DNA of 63,006 nt from Aneurinibacillus terranovensis DSM 18919. GTDB taxonomy: Bacteria; Bacillota; Bacilli; Aneurinibacillales; Aneurinibacillaceae. Made by a program: the position numbers and the translations under genes. The notes beneath the pieces were generated by a model that made no database searches, was not told the origin of the DNA, and saw nothing but the letters and a program-made list of their open reading frames with translations. The stretch spans positions 1 through 63,006 of the forward strand of contig NZ_AUMJ01000037.1 of the NCBI RefSeq assembly GCF_000430625.1, read 5' to 3'. This document shows, piece after piece, positions 8,062 through 15,707 of this stretch. The first letter of the stretch is position 1. Each line of letters opens with the position of its first letter.

Positions 8062-9015
8062 ATGAACGGAAAAAAAGTAGTAATTGCCCTGGGAGGAAAC
8101 GCGTTACAGAATGGAAATAATGCATCTTCGGCCGAGGCTCAGCAGAAAGTATGCCAAATGACAGCAGAACAGCTTGTCACGATTATTAAAGACGGTTATG
8201 AAGCGGTCATTGCCCACGGGAATGGCCCTCAGGTTGGAAATATCGTCCTTCAGCAGCAGGCGGCTGTATCCGATAAAACGCCGGCTATGCCGCTTGATAC
8301 GTGTGATGCAATGAGCCAGGGCATGATTGGATATTGGATGCAGCAGGCCATTGACTTTGCTTTAGCCAAAGCCGGGATTGATAAAGAATCAGCCAGCATT
8401 GTGACGCAGAGTGTAGTCGACGAGAATGACGCAGCGTTTAAAAACCCGGCGAAGCCAATCGGGCCCTTCTATACGAAGGAGGAGGCGGAAAAAATTTCGC
8501 AGGAAAAAGGCTTTATAATGAGAGAAGACGCCGGAAGAGGCTGGCGCAGAGTTGTGCCTTCCCCGCGTCCCGTCGACATTGTAGAGCGAAATGTGATTCG
8601 TGACTTAGTCGATAAAGGTTATATTACGATAGCGGTCGGTGGCGGAGGTATCCCCGTTGTCCGTAAAGAAAACGGAGCGCTGGAAGGGGTGGAAGCCGTT
8701 ATTGACAAAGACTTAGGTGCGGAGAAACTTGCGGAACTTGTTGACGCGGATATTCTGCTTATTTTAACAGCAGTAGACAGCGTTGCGATACATTTCAATA
8801 CTCCACGGCAGCAGCAGCTCCGTGAGACAACGACCGGGCAAATGAAGAACTACATGGAGGAAGGAGAATTTGCCCCCGGCAGCATGCTGCCCAAAGTGGA
8901 AGCGGCGGTTCAGTTTGCGGAAACGAAACCGGGCCGGATTGCCATTATAACATCGCTGGAAAAGGCGGCTGCGGCACTTCGCGGGGAAGCAGGGACCCGG
9001 ATTACAGCAAATTAA
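8062..9015 (+). CDS. arcC: Carbamate kinase
   Basis: Transfers phosphate from carbamoyl phosphate to ADP, the ATP-yielding last step of the pathway. The 317-residue protein begins KKVVIALGGNALQNG, typical of the amino acid kinase fold, with HGNGPQVGN, AVGGGGIPV and the C-terminal FAPGSMLPKVEAA. AGGAGGG (8046-8052) is 9 bases before the ATG at 8062; an upstream ATG at 8032 lacks a binding site. It is the last gene of the operon and faces the convergent regulator. Confidence 0.95.
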   Translation: MNGKKVVIALGGNALQNGNNASSAEAQQKVCQMTAEQLVTIIKDGYEAVIAHGNGPQVGNIVLQQQAAVSDKTPAMPLDTCDAMSQGMIGYWMQQAIDFALAKAGIDKESASIVTQSVVDENDAAFKNPAKPIGPFYTKEEAEKISQEKGFIMREDAGRGWRRVVPSPRPVDIVERNVIRDLVDKGYITIAVGGGGIPVVRKENGALEGVEAVIDKDLGAEKLAELVDADILLILTAVDSVAIHFNTPRQQQLRETTTGQMKNYMEEGEFAPGSMLPKVEAAVQFAETKPGRIAIITSLEKAAAALRGEAGTRITAN

Positions 9016-9070
9016 ATCGGTCACGTAACCAATCGTGTAATTCCTTTACATGCAAAGGTTGACCGACTAC

Positions 9071-9105
9071 ACAAACAAGAGAGCCGAGTTGGCCCTCATG
9101 TTTGT
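9071..9105. terminator. Bidirectional hairpin between arcC and arcR
   Basis: ACAAACA/TGTTTGT outer arms and GAGAGCC/GGCCCTC inner arms around GAGTT form a stem of about 15 pairs with two mismatches between convergent genes. There is no long T-run on either strand, so termination efficiency is uncertain. Confidence 0.55.
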
Positions 9106-9113
9106 ATCCAGGA

Positions 9114-9794
9114 TTACATTTTAAAGAAATCTGGATCATGTATCGTAATGATTTTCGATAAAAATTCAAGCTTCCCTTGATTCCGGTAGTCTTGAAGCAG
9201 ATGGCTGACTGTTTCTCTGCTCGTACCGGCCATATCCGCTAATTCCTGGGTCGTAAGCGGACAGGGAATCGTAATCGTATTCTCCGCAGTCTTCTCGCCA
9301 AGATCGTACATCAGAAAACTAAGCAATTGATGGACCCTTTGCGGTGCGTGAGTATGTGTCAGAATTTGCAGCCGGTATTCGTGGTCGAACAGCCGCTGGC
9401 TTATGATGCGCACCAGATGAGTCAATGCAGCGTTACTGCGCTGCAGAATGCGTTCCAGGGGCTCTGTGGTCATATACAAAATTTCTACATCGGTGACCGC
9501 CTCCGCCGAAAACTTATAATGGCTGTCTTCAAATAAGCCGACATAAGGGAACATGCTGTATGGCTTAACAAATATATAAAGGGTCGGTATTCCTTCGGTA
9601 TTGGTATTGGTCAGTTTAATGTAGCCGTTTAGTGAAAAGTAGATGCGGTCTCTCGGATCTCCTTCCATGAAAAGACACTGTCCTTTCCTGTATTTTCGGA
9701 AAAAGAGATAGTCTCTGACTTCGTGCAGGAGTTTATCAGGTAAGCGATTTAAAATTTCAAATTTATGTAGGTGCTCCATTTTACTTGCATCCAT
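9114..9794 (-). CDS. arcR: Crp/Fnr family regulator, probable ArcR
   Basis: A 226-residue protein with an N-terminal cyclic-nucleotide-binding-like beta-barrel (residues about 10-125), a dimerisation helix, and a C-terminal winged helix-turn-helix with LTTQELADMAGTSRETVSH (about 174-192). There are no cysteines for an Fnr-type iron-sulfur cluster, so it senses something else. Convergent with the arc operon, it is most likely the ArcR-type activator of arginine catabolism; the Crp-like palindrome at 4046 is a plausible target. The ATG is preceded by AAGGAA at a normal distance, and TTGAAA-N17-TAAATA lies upstream. Confidence 0.88.
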   Translation of the reverse strand: MDASKMEHLHKFEILNRLPDKLLHEVRDYLFFRKYRKGQCLFMEGDPRDRIYFSLNGYIKLTNTNTEGIPTLYIFVKPYSMFPYVGLFEDSHYKFSAEAVTDVEILYMTTEPLERILQRSNAALTHLVRIISQRLFDHEYRLQILTHTHAPQRVHQLLSFLMYDLGEKTAENTITIPCPLTTQELADMAGTSRETVSHLLQDYRNQGKLEFLSKIITIHDPDFFKM

Positions 9795-9843
9795 ACGAAG
9801 TTCCTTTCTTGTAAATGGTTGTTAAAACGATGCATCTATTTAT

Positions 9844-9872
9844 TATTTAACCATTGATGAAACGGCTTTCAA
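9844..9872 (-). promoter_or_regulatory. Sigma-A promoter of arcR
   Basis: On the minus strand TTGAAA (9872-9867), 17 bases, TAAATA (9849-9844), about 50 bases before the start codon. Confidence 0.5.
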
Positions 9873-9919
9873 AGTATTTCTTAAAAATCGTCGATAAAAA
9901 GACAATATAACAAAACAGG

Positions 9920-9952
9920 GCTTCCTTGCACTGGTCAGGAAAGCTTTTTTTT
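9920..9952 (+). terminator. Orphan terminator upstream of tmk
   Basis: GCTTCCT, a 10-base loop, AGGAAAGC (one bulge), then eight T residues. No + strand gene ends upstream for about 900 bases, so it either attenuates a tmk leader transcript or ends an unannotated small RNA. Confidence 0.75.
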
Positions 9953-9992
9953 ATTATGATAACTGCATGTACAATAAGGGAGGCTTTTTCCG

Positions 9993-10640
9993 TTGCAAGG
10001 GTGTTTTATAACGTTTGAAGGTATAGATGGATCCGGGAAGACAACCCAGATCAAAATGCTGTATGAATTTTTGCTGGAGCGGGGTCATGACGTGCTGTTA
10101 ACCCGTGAACCCGGAGGAACGAGTATTAGCGATAGTATTCGGGCTCTCCTGCTGGACCCGGTAAACCGTGAAATGAAGAGGGAAACGGAAGTGCTGCTAT
10201 ATGCGGCTTCCCGTGCCCAGCATGTCCGGGAAAAAATTAAGCCAGCGCTGGAAAGGGGGGCGATCGTTTTATGCGACCGGTTCGTCGATGCGAGCATCGC
10301 CTACCAGGGATACGGCCTGCAGCTGTCCAGGGAAGATGTTATTCAAATTAATCAGTTTGCGACAGGAGGAATTCAACCTGATCGCACATATTTTCTTGAC
10401 GTGCCGATAGAGATAAGCCAGAAAAGGCTTGCCCAACGGTTCGAATCTTTAGAAGGTCCCGATCGCATTGAGCAAAAACCGCTTTCGTATCATAAGCGGG
10501 TGAAAGAAGGATTTACCGAAATATGCCGGGATTACGCAGACCGTATTGTTATAATAGATGCTTCCAGAAGTCCTGAGACGGTACAGGGAGATATCCGTGA
10601 GAATGTTCTTCTATTTCTACAAGACCTGAGTGGCACGTAA
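9993..10640 (+). CDS. tmk: Thymidylate kinase
   Basis: Phosphorylates dTMP to dTDP for DNA synthesis. The 215-residue protein has the P-loop GIDGSGKTT (residues 10-18), TREPGGT, and CDRFVDASIAYQG. The start is TTG at 9993 with AAGGGAGG (9976-9983) nine bases upstream. It is first in the tmk-yaaR-holB-ricT-yabA block. In B. subtilis darA (yaaQ) follows tmk; here yaaR starts 30 bases downstream and darA is missing. Confidence 0.96.
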   Translation: MQGCFITFEGIDGSGKTTQIKMLYEFLLERGHDVLLTREPGGTSISDSIRALLLDPVNREMKRETEVLLYAASRAQHVREKIKPALERGAIVLCDRFVDASIAYQGYGLQLSREDVIQINQFATGGIQPDRTYFLDVPIEISQKRLAQRFESLEGPDRIEQKPLSYHKRVKEGFTEICRDYADRIVIIDASRSPETVQGDIRENVLLFLQDLSGT

Positions 10641-10670
10641 GATGATAAAACGTTAGGGGTAGGTGATTGT

Positions 10671-11111
10671 ATGCGGATTGGAGAAAACGCACCAATCGAT
10701 CAAACGCAGGGGGTAGAACAAAGGCAAAAGGTGCTTCCCCAGTATATCGCTTTTGAAGATGTCATGAATAACAAGAGCCAACAGCTGGATGTTGAGAAAT
10801 TAAACAAACTAATCCAACAAATTGATATTCAGGGAGAGCGCCTGAACCGTTCACGTACAATCAAAGATTTAAAACACTACAAATCGCTTGTAAAAAATTT
10901 TATGGAAGAAGCGGTAAAAAACGGTGTGGCTCTGGAAGAGCGGCATGGATTCAGCCGCCGGGGAAGAAGCAAGGTATACAAAATCATAACTGAAGTAGAT
11001 AAAAAATTAACCGAAGTAACGAATGCTGTCCTTGATAAGGAGAAAAAGGGAATTCACATCCTGGATGCCATTGGAGAAATCAGAGGGCTGCTCATTAATT
11101 TATACATGTAG
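10671..11111 (+). CDS. yaaR: YaaR family protein (DUF327)
   Basis: A 146-residue, mostly helical soluble protein. Its core NRSRTIKDLKHYKSLVKNF and GFSRRGRSKVYKIITEVD, and its place just before holB, match YaaR of B. subtilis. The function of the family is unknown. ATG with a weak GGGGTAGGTG site upstream. The long linked position with tmk and holB suggests a conserved transcription unit rather than a shared reaction. Confidence 0.88.
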   Translation: MRIGENAPIDQTQGVEQRQKVLPQYIAFEDVMNNKSQQLDVEKLNKLIQQIDIQGERLNRSRTIKDLKHYKSLVKNFMEEAVKNGVALEERHGFSRRGRSKVYKIITEVDKKLTEVTNAVLDKEKKGIHILDAIGEIRGLLINLYM

Positions 11112-11143
11112 TAAAATGCAGGAAAAATACAAGGGATGATGTT

Positions 11144-12121
11144 ATGTGGAAGGATTGTGTAGAACAGAAGCGAATTGCGGAGTATTTACACCGAAGCATC
11201 AGTAATGACCGACTGGCGCATGCGTATTTATTTTCCGGCACCGCCGGTTCAGGCAAGCGAAAGCTAGCCTTCCAGCTTGCAAAAGCGGTTTTTTGCTTGC
11301 GCCAGGACGGGGACAGCTGTGAACAATGTGACAACTGCAGGCGGATTAACACGGGCAATCATCCGGATGTGCATTATGTTTCTCCGGAAGGAACACGCAT
11401 TAAAATCAAACAAATTGAGGATTTACAGAGGGAATTTTCTTACCGGGCCATGGAGTCGCAACACAAAGTATATATAATGGACGCGGCGGATAAAATGACC
11501 GTGGATGCGGCGAATCGTCTGCTTAAGTTTCTGGAAGAACCGCCAAAAGGTGTGGTAGCGATTCTGCTAACGGAGCAGATCCACAGCCTGCTGCCCACGA
11601 TTCTTTCGCGCTGTCAGGTCGTTTCTTTCCCCTCCCTTTCTGACGAAGCGATTCTCGCGCGCCTTATCGAAGACGGGGTGAAACCCGGGCTTGCAAGAGT
11701 AACAGCGGCCCTCACCCTTAATATAGAAGAAGCTCGTGCGCTGGTGGAAGCAGATTGGTTTGCGCAGTTTAGAAATCTAGTGATACAATTAAGTGAGGAT
11801 ATTGTGGAACGGGGTGTGTACGCCCTTGTTACCATTCATGATAAACTTCTTAAAGCCGAGAAGGCTGCCGACGAAATAAACCTGTTTCTTGATCTCCTTG
11901 TCGTATGGTTGCGTGACTTGTTGCTTTATCTGTTGGGAAAGGAATCCCACATTACGAATATAGATCAGATGGAGACCATACAAAGACAGGCTGTGCGTTG
12001 GGGTCAACGTAGGCTCGTGGACGGAATGGGCACAGTCTTGAAAACGAAGAATAGGTTAAGCCACTATGCGAACCTTCAGTTAACTTTGGAAGATATGGTG
12101 CTTCGTCTGCAGGAGGGATAA
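11144..12121 (+). CDS. holB: DNA polymerase III delta-prime subunit
   Basis: Clamp-loader subunit of the replicative polymerase. The 325-residue protein has a P-loop-like GTAGSGKR (residues 32-39) and a four-cysteine zinc module (Cys51, Cys59, Cys62, Cys65), then NRLLKFLEEPP and the SRCQ sensor region. AAGGGATG precedes the ATG at 5 bases. ricT starts 5 bases after its stop, with its binding site inside the end of holB, so the two are probably translationally coupled. Confidence 0.94.
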   Translation: MWKDCVEQKRIAEYLHRSISNDRLAHAYLFSGTAGSGKRKLAFQLAKAVFCLRQDGDSCEQCDNCRRINTGNHPDVHYVSPEGTRIKIKQIEDLQREFSYRAMESQHKVYIMDAADKMTVDAANRLLKFLEEPPKGVVAILLTEQIHSLLPTILSRCQVVSFPSLSDEAILARLIEDGVKPGLARVTAALTLNIEEARALVEADWFAQFRNLVIQLSEDIVERGVYALVTIHDKLLKAEKAADEINLFLDLLVVWLRDLLLYLLGKESHITNIDQMETIQRQAVRWGQRRLVDGMGTVLKTKNRLSHYANLQLTLEDMVLRLQEG

Positions 12122-12126
12122 CAAAT

Positions 12127-12939
12127 TTGTATGATGTTGTAGGTGTCCGCTTTAAGAAAGCGGGTAAAATATATTATTTTGACCCGGGTGATTTTGCGGT
12201 TGAAAAAAATGATTATGTGATTGTTGAGACCGCGCGAGGGGTTGAATACGGTCATGTGGTCATCGGACGCAAGCAGGTGGGGGAAGAAGATGTGATTCTC
12301 CCGCTGAAGAAAGTGCTACGGATTGCGGATGAAAATGACTGTATCCAGGTTGCTGACAACAAGAAACTGGCAGGAGAAGCTTTTACAATTTGTCAGGAAA
12401 AAATTTCGACCCATGCGCTGGATATGAAATTGGTCGATGTAGAGTACACGTTTGACAAGAATAAAATCATTTTTTACTTTACGGCAGATGGACGCGTTGA
12501 TTTTCGTGAGCTAGTCAAGGATCTTGCAGCCATCTTCCGCACCCGCATTGAACTGCGCCAGATAGGGGTACGCGATGAAGCGAAAATGCTGGGAGGGATT
12601 GGTCCCTGTGGCCGCGTCCTCTGCTGCTCGACCTTCCTTGGTGATTTTGAGCCTGTATCCATCAAAATGGCAAAGGATCAGAATCTTTCACTCAATCCGG
12701 CAAAAATATCCGGCCTGTGTGGAAGGCTTATGTGTTGTCTGAAATATGAAAATGATAACTATGAGAGTGCCAGGGATGTACTCCCGGATATTGGACAGGA
12801 AGTTTTAACAGCGATGGGTACAGGCCGTGTAGTGAGCGTAAACATTCTCGAACGAAAAGTCCAGGTTGATTTATACGAAGCGGAACGCGTAATCGCGTTT
12901 AGCCTCGAAGAAATTGGCCCGCTTGAAAAGACGGTGTAG
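12127..12939 (+). CDS. ricT: Y-complex subunit RicT (YaaT, PSP1 domain)
   Basis: Subunit of the RicA-RicF-RicT complex, which in B. subtilis promotes RNase Y-dependent mRNA maturation and supports competence and sporulation. Cysteines 161, 166, 167, 198, 203 and 204 lie in the PSP1 region (GGIGPCGRVLCC and GLCGRLMCC) and correspond to the iron-sulfur ligands of the family. The start is TTG with GGAGG (12113-12117) upstream. It follows holB and precedes yabA, as in B. subtilis. Confidence 0.93.
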   Translation: MYDVVGVRFKKAGKIYYFDPGDFAVEKNDYVIVETARGVEYGHVVIGRKQVGEEDVILPLKKVLRIADENDCIQVADNKKLAGEAFTICQEKISTHALDMKLVDVEYTFDKNKIIFYFTADGRVDFRELVKDLAAIFRTRIELRQIGVRDEAKMLGGIGPCGRVLCCSTFLGDFEPVSIKMAKDQNLSLNPAKISGLCGRLMCCLKYENDNYESARDVLPDIGQEVLTAMGTGRVVSVNILERKVQVDLYEAERVIAFSLEEIGPLEKTV

Positions 12940-12956
12940 AGGGTTGAGGTGGAGCT

Positions 12957-13322
12957 GTGGACAAGCAAGGCATTTTTCAACAAGTTGCTTTGATTGAAGA
13001 ACAGGTTGGCAGACTGCACCAGGAAGTTGGACAGTTAAAAGCAACCGTTATCGGACTCCTGGAAGAGAATAAGAACCTGGTCATTGAAAATCAACACCTC
13101 CGAAATCGTCTGCAGGAAAAAGAAGTGGACAAGGACGAACCGAATAAACGTGAGGCGTCCCAACCTAAAAACAGCAAGGAAAAAAGGCAGCCGGTTGGGG
13201 AAGGTTACGACAATCTTGCCAGGCTGTATCAGGAAGGTTTCCATATTTGTAATTTACATTATGGGAGTTTGCGAACAGAAGGAGATTGCCTTTTCTGCCT
13301 GTCTTTTCTTAATAAAGAATGA
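12957..13322 (+). CDS. yabA: Replication initiation control protein YabA
   Basis: YabA links DnaA and the beta clamp and restrains re-initiation. The 121-residue protein has an N-terminal leucine-zipper-like coiled coil (residues about 5-55, which makes the tetramer), a charged linker, and a C-terminal zinc module [17 protein letters not shown]. It starts at GTG with GAGGTGGAG before it. A strong terminator follows directly. Confidence 0.93.
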   Translation: MDKQGIFQQVALIEEQVGRLHQEVGQLKATVIGLLEENKNLVIENQHLRNRLQEKEVDKDEPNKREASQPKNSKEKRQPVGEGYDNLARLYQEGFHICNLHYGSLRTEGDCLFCLSFLNKE

Positions 13323-13330
13323 ATCGGAAA

Positions 13331-13358
13331 GCGACCCGTTTACGCGGGTCGTTTTTTT
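13331..13358 (+). terminator. Terminator after yabA
   Basis: CGACCCG, a 6-base loop, CGGGTCG, then seven T residues. It lies only 16 bases before the trmN6 start, so trmN6 is probably read by partial read-through. Confidence 0.85.
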
Positions 13359-13374
13359 AGAAAGGAATCGTCTT

Positions 13375-14127
13375 GTGAAAAATGTACCCCTTTATCCGGA
13401 TGAACGAGTGGATGATTTGCTGACAAAAAATATGAAGATCATTCAAAGTGATGAAGTGTTTTGTTTTTCCATGGATGCAGTCCTGCTCGCCCAGTTTGTT
13501 TCCCTCCCCAATAAAGGGAGAATGGTTGATTTATGCACCGGAAACGGGGTTATTCCGCTGCTTCTCAGCAGCCGGACCGAGGGATTGATTGACGGGGTGG
13601 AAATCCAGGAAAGACTATATGATATGGCCAGCCGAAATGTCGAAATGAACGGGTTAGAAAATCGGATTTCCATTTACCATGGAGATGTAAAAGACGCGCT
13701 GTGTTATCTGGGAAATGGGACATATGATGTGCTCACCTGCAATCCCCCGTATATGCCGGTGGTCGGTGGGGAAAAGAATAAAAGCCCGCACGTGGCGATT
13801 GCACGACATGAGATTATGCTTACCCTGGAAGAAATGATCCGTGTTAGCGGACAGCTCGTGCGTTCCGGGGGGAAGGTCGCCTACGTACATCGTGCCGGAA
13901 GGGCGGCGGATATCTTTTTTTATATGAGAAAATACAAAATCGAACCGAAGCGCGTCCGCTTTGTTCACCCCAGAAGGAGTGCCGGAGCAAATATGATATT
14001 GGTGGAAGGAATACGGGACGGAAAGCCTGATTTGAAGGTGCTGCCGCCGCTGATTGTTTATAAGGATAACGGGAACTATTGCGATGAAATTTATGAAATT
14101 TATTATGGGGGAAAGGGAGGAGTTTAA
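13375..14127 (+). CDS. trmN6: tRNA1(Val) adenine-N6-methyltransferase-like protein (YabB)
   Basis: A 250-residue SAM-dependent methyltransferase with the SAM motif MVDLCTGNGVIPLL and the N6-adenine signature NPPY (in DVLTCNPPYM), as in the TrmN6/YabB family that modifies tRNA. GTG at 13375 is preceded by AAAGGA at 8 bases. A longer frame opens upstream inside yabA but overlaps it and has no support. In B. subtilis the small gene yazA (GIY-YIG nuclease domain) follows; here rsmI begins directly after the stop codon. Confidence 0.88.
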   Translation: MKNVPLYPDERVDDLLTKNMKIIQSDEVFCFSMDAVLLAQFVSLPNKGRMVDLCTGNGVIPLLLSSRTEGLIDGVEIQERLYDMASRNVEMNGLENRISIYHGDVKDALCYLGNGTYDVLTCNPPYMPVVGGEKNKSPHVAIARHEIMLTLEEMIRVSGQLVRSGGKVAYVHRAGRAADIFFYMRKYKIEPKRVRFVHPRRSAGANMILVEGIRDGKPDLKVLPPLIVYKDNGNYCDEIYEIYYGGKGGV

Positions 14128-15024
14128 TTGTTTGTCCAAAAAAGCTTTGCGGAGGGACACGAAAAAGGCACGCTCTATCTTGTGGCTACACCGATTGGCA
14201 ATCTCGAAGATATGACGATGCGCGCGATTCGGACGCTGCGGGAAGTGGACGTCATCGCCGCTGAAGATACGCGGCAAACGCGAAAGCTGCTGACACATTT
14301 TCAAATTGAGACGCGCCTGATTAGTTATCACGAGCATAATAAATTTGCGAGTGGGCAGGAGATCATCCGCTTATTAAATGAGGGCACTTCTCTTGCGCTC
14401 GTTAGCGACGCAGGGCTGCCAGCTATTTCTGACCCGGGAGAGGATTTGGTGAGAGAAGCCGCTGCGCACCGCATTCCGATCGTACCAGTTCCCGGAGCCA
14501 ATGCGGGGCTTTCTGCACTCATTGTTTCCGGTCTGTCAACGGAGTGCTTCGTATTCAGAGGATTTCTTCCCCGCGATAAGAAAGACAGGAAAGCAGAACT
14601 TGAGAGGCTGAACACGTATAGGGAAACGCTTATTTTCTATGAATCCCCTCACCGGATTACGAAAACGCTCAAGGAGATGGAGGAAACATTCGGGAATCGT
14701 TCTGTCGTCCTGGGCCGGGAATTGACCAAGCGATACGAAGAATTTGTACGGGGAACGATCCGGGAAACCCGGGAGTTTCTCGAGAATCAGGAGGAAATAC
14801 GCGGGGAATTTACCGTGATTGTAGAAGGAAATAACAAGGCAGAATCGGATGAAGAAAAATGGTGGGGAGAAATGGACATCATAACTCATGTGGATATGTA
14901 CATCGCACAGGGAAAGAGCAAAAAAGAGGCGCTAAAGCAAACCGCTGAAGACCGCAGCCTGCCCAAACGGGAAGTGTATAACCGTTATCATCAGGAAGAA
15001 AAACACCCGCCTTCTCGCAGCTGA
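14128..15024 (+). CDS. rsmI: 16S rRNA (cytidine-1402-2'-O)-methyltransferase
   Basis: Methylates the ribose of C1402 in 16S rRNA with SAM. The 298-residue protein begins after a short extension with GTLYLVATPIGNLEDMT, followed by AAEDTRQTRKLL, the family signature, and a C-terminal helical domain. It starts with TTG immediately after the trmN6 stop, with AAGGGAGGAG as its binding site inside trmN6, which implies translational coupling. The terminator overlaps its stop codon. Confidence 0.94.
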   Translation: MFVQKSFAEGHEKGTLYLVATPIGNLEDMTMRAIRTLREVDVIAAEDTRQTRKLLTHFQIETRLISYHEHNKFASGQEIIRLLNEGTSLALVSDAGLPAISDPGEDLVREAAAHRIPIVPVPGANAGLSALIVSGLSTECFVFRGFLPRDKKDRKAELERLNTYRETLIFYESPHRITKTLKEMEETFGNRSVVLGRELTKRYEEFVRGTIRETREFLENQEEIRGEFTVIVEGNNKAESDEEKWWGEMDIITHVDMYIAQGKSKKEALKQTAEDRSLPKREVYNRYHQEEKHPPSRS

Positions 15025-15045
15025 CAGAGAAAGCGGGTATTTTTG
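15005..15045 (+). terminator. Terminator of rsmI, overlapping the stop codon
   Basis: ACCCGC and TTCTC pair with GAGAA and GCGGGT around a 10-base loop with one mismatch; ATTTTT follows. Confidence 0.75.
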
Positions 15046-15059
15046 TTATCACCGTTAAA

Positions 15060-15103
15060 GAAAGTATATGTTGCTTTACAGTGTTAAAGCAACATATACT
15101 TTC
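15060..15103. repeat. Perfect 19-base hairpin between rsmI and abrB
   Basis: GAAAGTATATGTTGCTTTA (15060-15078) and its exact inverse (15085-15103) enclose a 6-base loop CAGTGT. The arms are AT-rich with no T-run, so it is not a normal terminator. Confidence 0.85.
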
Positions 15104-15118
15104 CTCCATGGGTCACCT

Positions 15119-15313
15119 GAGAAAAACTCGCGGGAGTGTGCCGAACGTTGCTTTTTCGATGTGGAGCGTGTGACCGGAAGGTCGATCAGACCGACAATTG
15201 TCTCCATCATTGAGGTACCCGGATGTTTTGTCGGTCCGACCTTCCGGTCACTAAGCGGCCGTTTCGCTTCCCTGCAGAAAAAGGACGAGCGGCAACGCCC
15301 GCGAGTTTTTCTC
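15119..15313. repeat. Nested 195-base inverted repeat between rsmI and abrB
   Basis: The outer arms GAGAAAAACTCGCGGG (15119-15134) and CCCGCGAGTTTTTCTC (15298-15313) pair over 16 bases. Inside, GTGACCGGAAGGTC (15170-15183) pairs with 15238-15251, and GACCGACAA (15189-15197) pairs with 15228-15236; GTTGC/GCAAC and TCG/CGA add short pairs. The whole lies between convergent rsmI and abrB. The outer arms carry A-tract and T-tract and could act as a bidirectional terminator. A folded RNA or a MITE-like relic are alternatives. Confidence 0.85.
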
Positions 15314-15348
15314 ATCTGCATAAGGGCAACCTTGGTTATCACCAGCGG

Positions 15349-15600
15349 TTATGCGCGGTTAGGAACAGGCATGTTCTCAAGGCATTCCCCACAGATGATT
15401 TTATTCTTATACGTAACCGTATTTTCTACACTGCCGCAGAAGATGCAGGCTGGCTCATATTTTTTTAACATAATTCGTTCACCGTCTACGTAAATTTCCA
15501 ATGCATCTTTTTCCCCAATACCGAGCGTGCGCCGGAGTTCAATTGGAATAACCACACGACCTAGCTCATCTACTTTTCTTACGATACCTGTTGATTTCAT
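15349..15600 (-). CDS. abrB: Transition-state regulator AbrB, zinc-ribbon-tailed form
   Basis: Repressor of post-exponential and sporulation genes. The N-terminal swapped-hairpin DNA-binding domain (MKSTGIVRKVDELGRVVIP) is nearly identical to B. subtilis AbrB. The C-terminal half differs: two CxxC pairs (Cys52/Cys55 and Cys70/Cys73) suggest a small zinc ribbon in place of the usual oligomerisation domain. The 83-residue start at 15600 has GAGGAGAC upstream; an in-frame ATG 18 codons further up has no such site. Position and opposite strand between rsmI and metS match B. subtilis. Confidence 0.94.
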   Translation of the reverse strand: MKSTGIVRKVDELGRVVIPIELRRTLGIGEKDALEIYVDGERIMLKKYEPACIFCGSVENTVTYKNKIICGECLENMPVPNRA

Positions 15601-15656
15601 AATATCGATGTCTCCTCTCAAATTCCCTATTGTATAATTGTGTTGTATCGGCAAAA

Positions 15657-15663
15657 TTCGACA
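15657..15663 (-). promoter_or_regulatory. Spo0A box downstream of the abrB promoter
   Basis: TGTCGAA on the minus strand is a perfect match to the 0A box TGnCGAA. It lies about 15 bases downstream of the abrB -10, where Spo0A~P represses abrB in B. subtilis. Confidence 0.7.
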
Positions 15664-15678
15664 AAATTATTTATCACT

Positions 15679-15707
15679 ATAATAGCAAGGCTTCCAATTG
15701 TAGTCAA
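15679..15707 (-). promoter_or_regulatory. Sigma-A promoter of abrB
   Basis: On the minus strand TTGACT (15707-15702), 17 bases, TATTAT (15684-15679); the leader to the start codon is about 70 bases. Confidence 0.8.

Noticed and set aside
13084-13374. Upstream extension of trmN6 into yabA
   Set aside because: It would run through the yabA coding region and its terminator; GTG at 13375 has a good binding site.
13654-14337. Minus-strand frame of 227 codons across trmN6 and rsmI
   Set aside because: Antisense to two well-supported methyltransferase genes; no family features.
15054-15334. Complete MITE with terminal inverted repeats
   Set aside because: The sequences just inside the 9-base direct repeats are not inverted copies of each other, so the classical structure is lacking.
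15068-15493. Frame of 141 codons over the palindromes and abrB
   Set aside because: Its ATG lies in the hairpin, it has no binding site, and it is antisense to abrB at its end.
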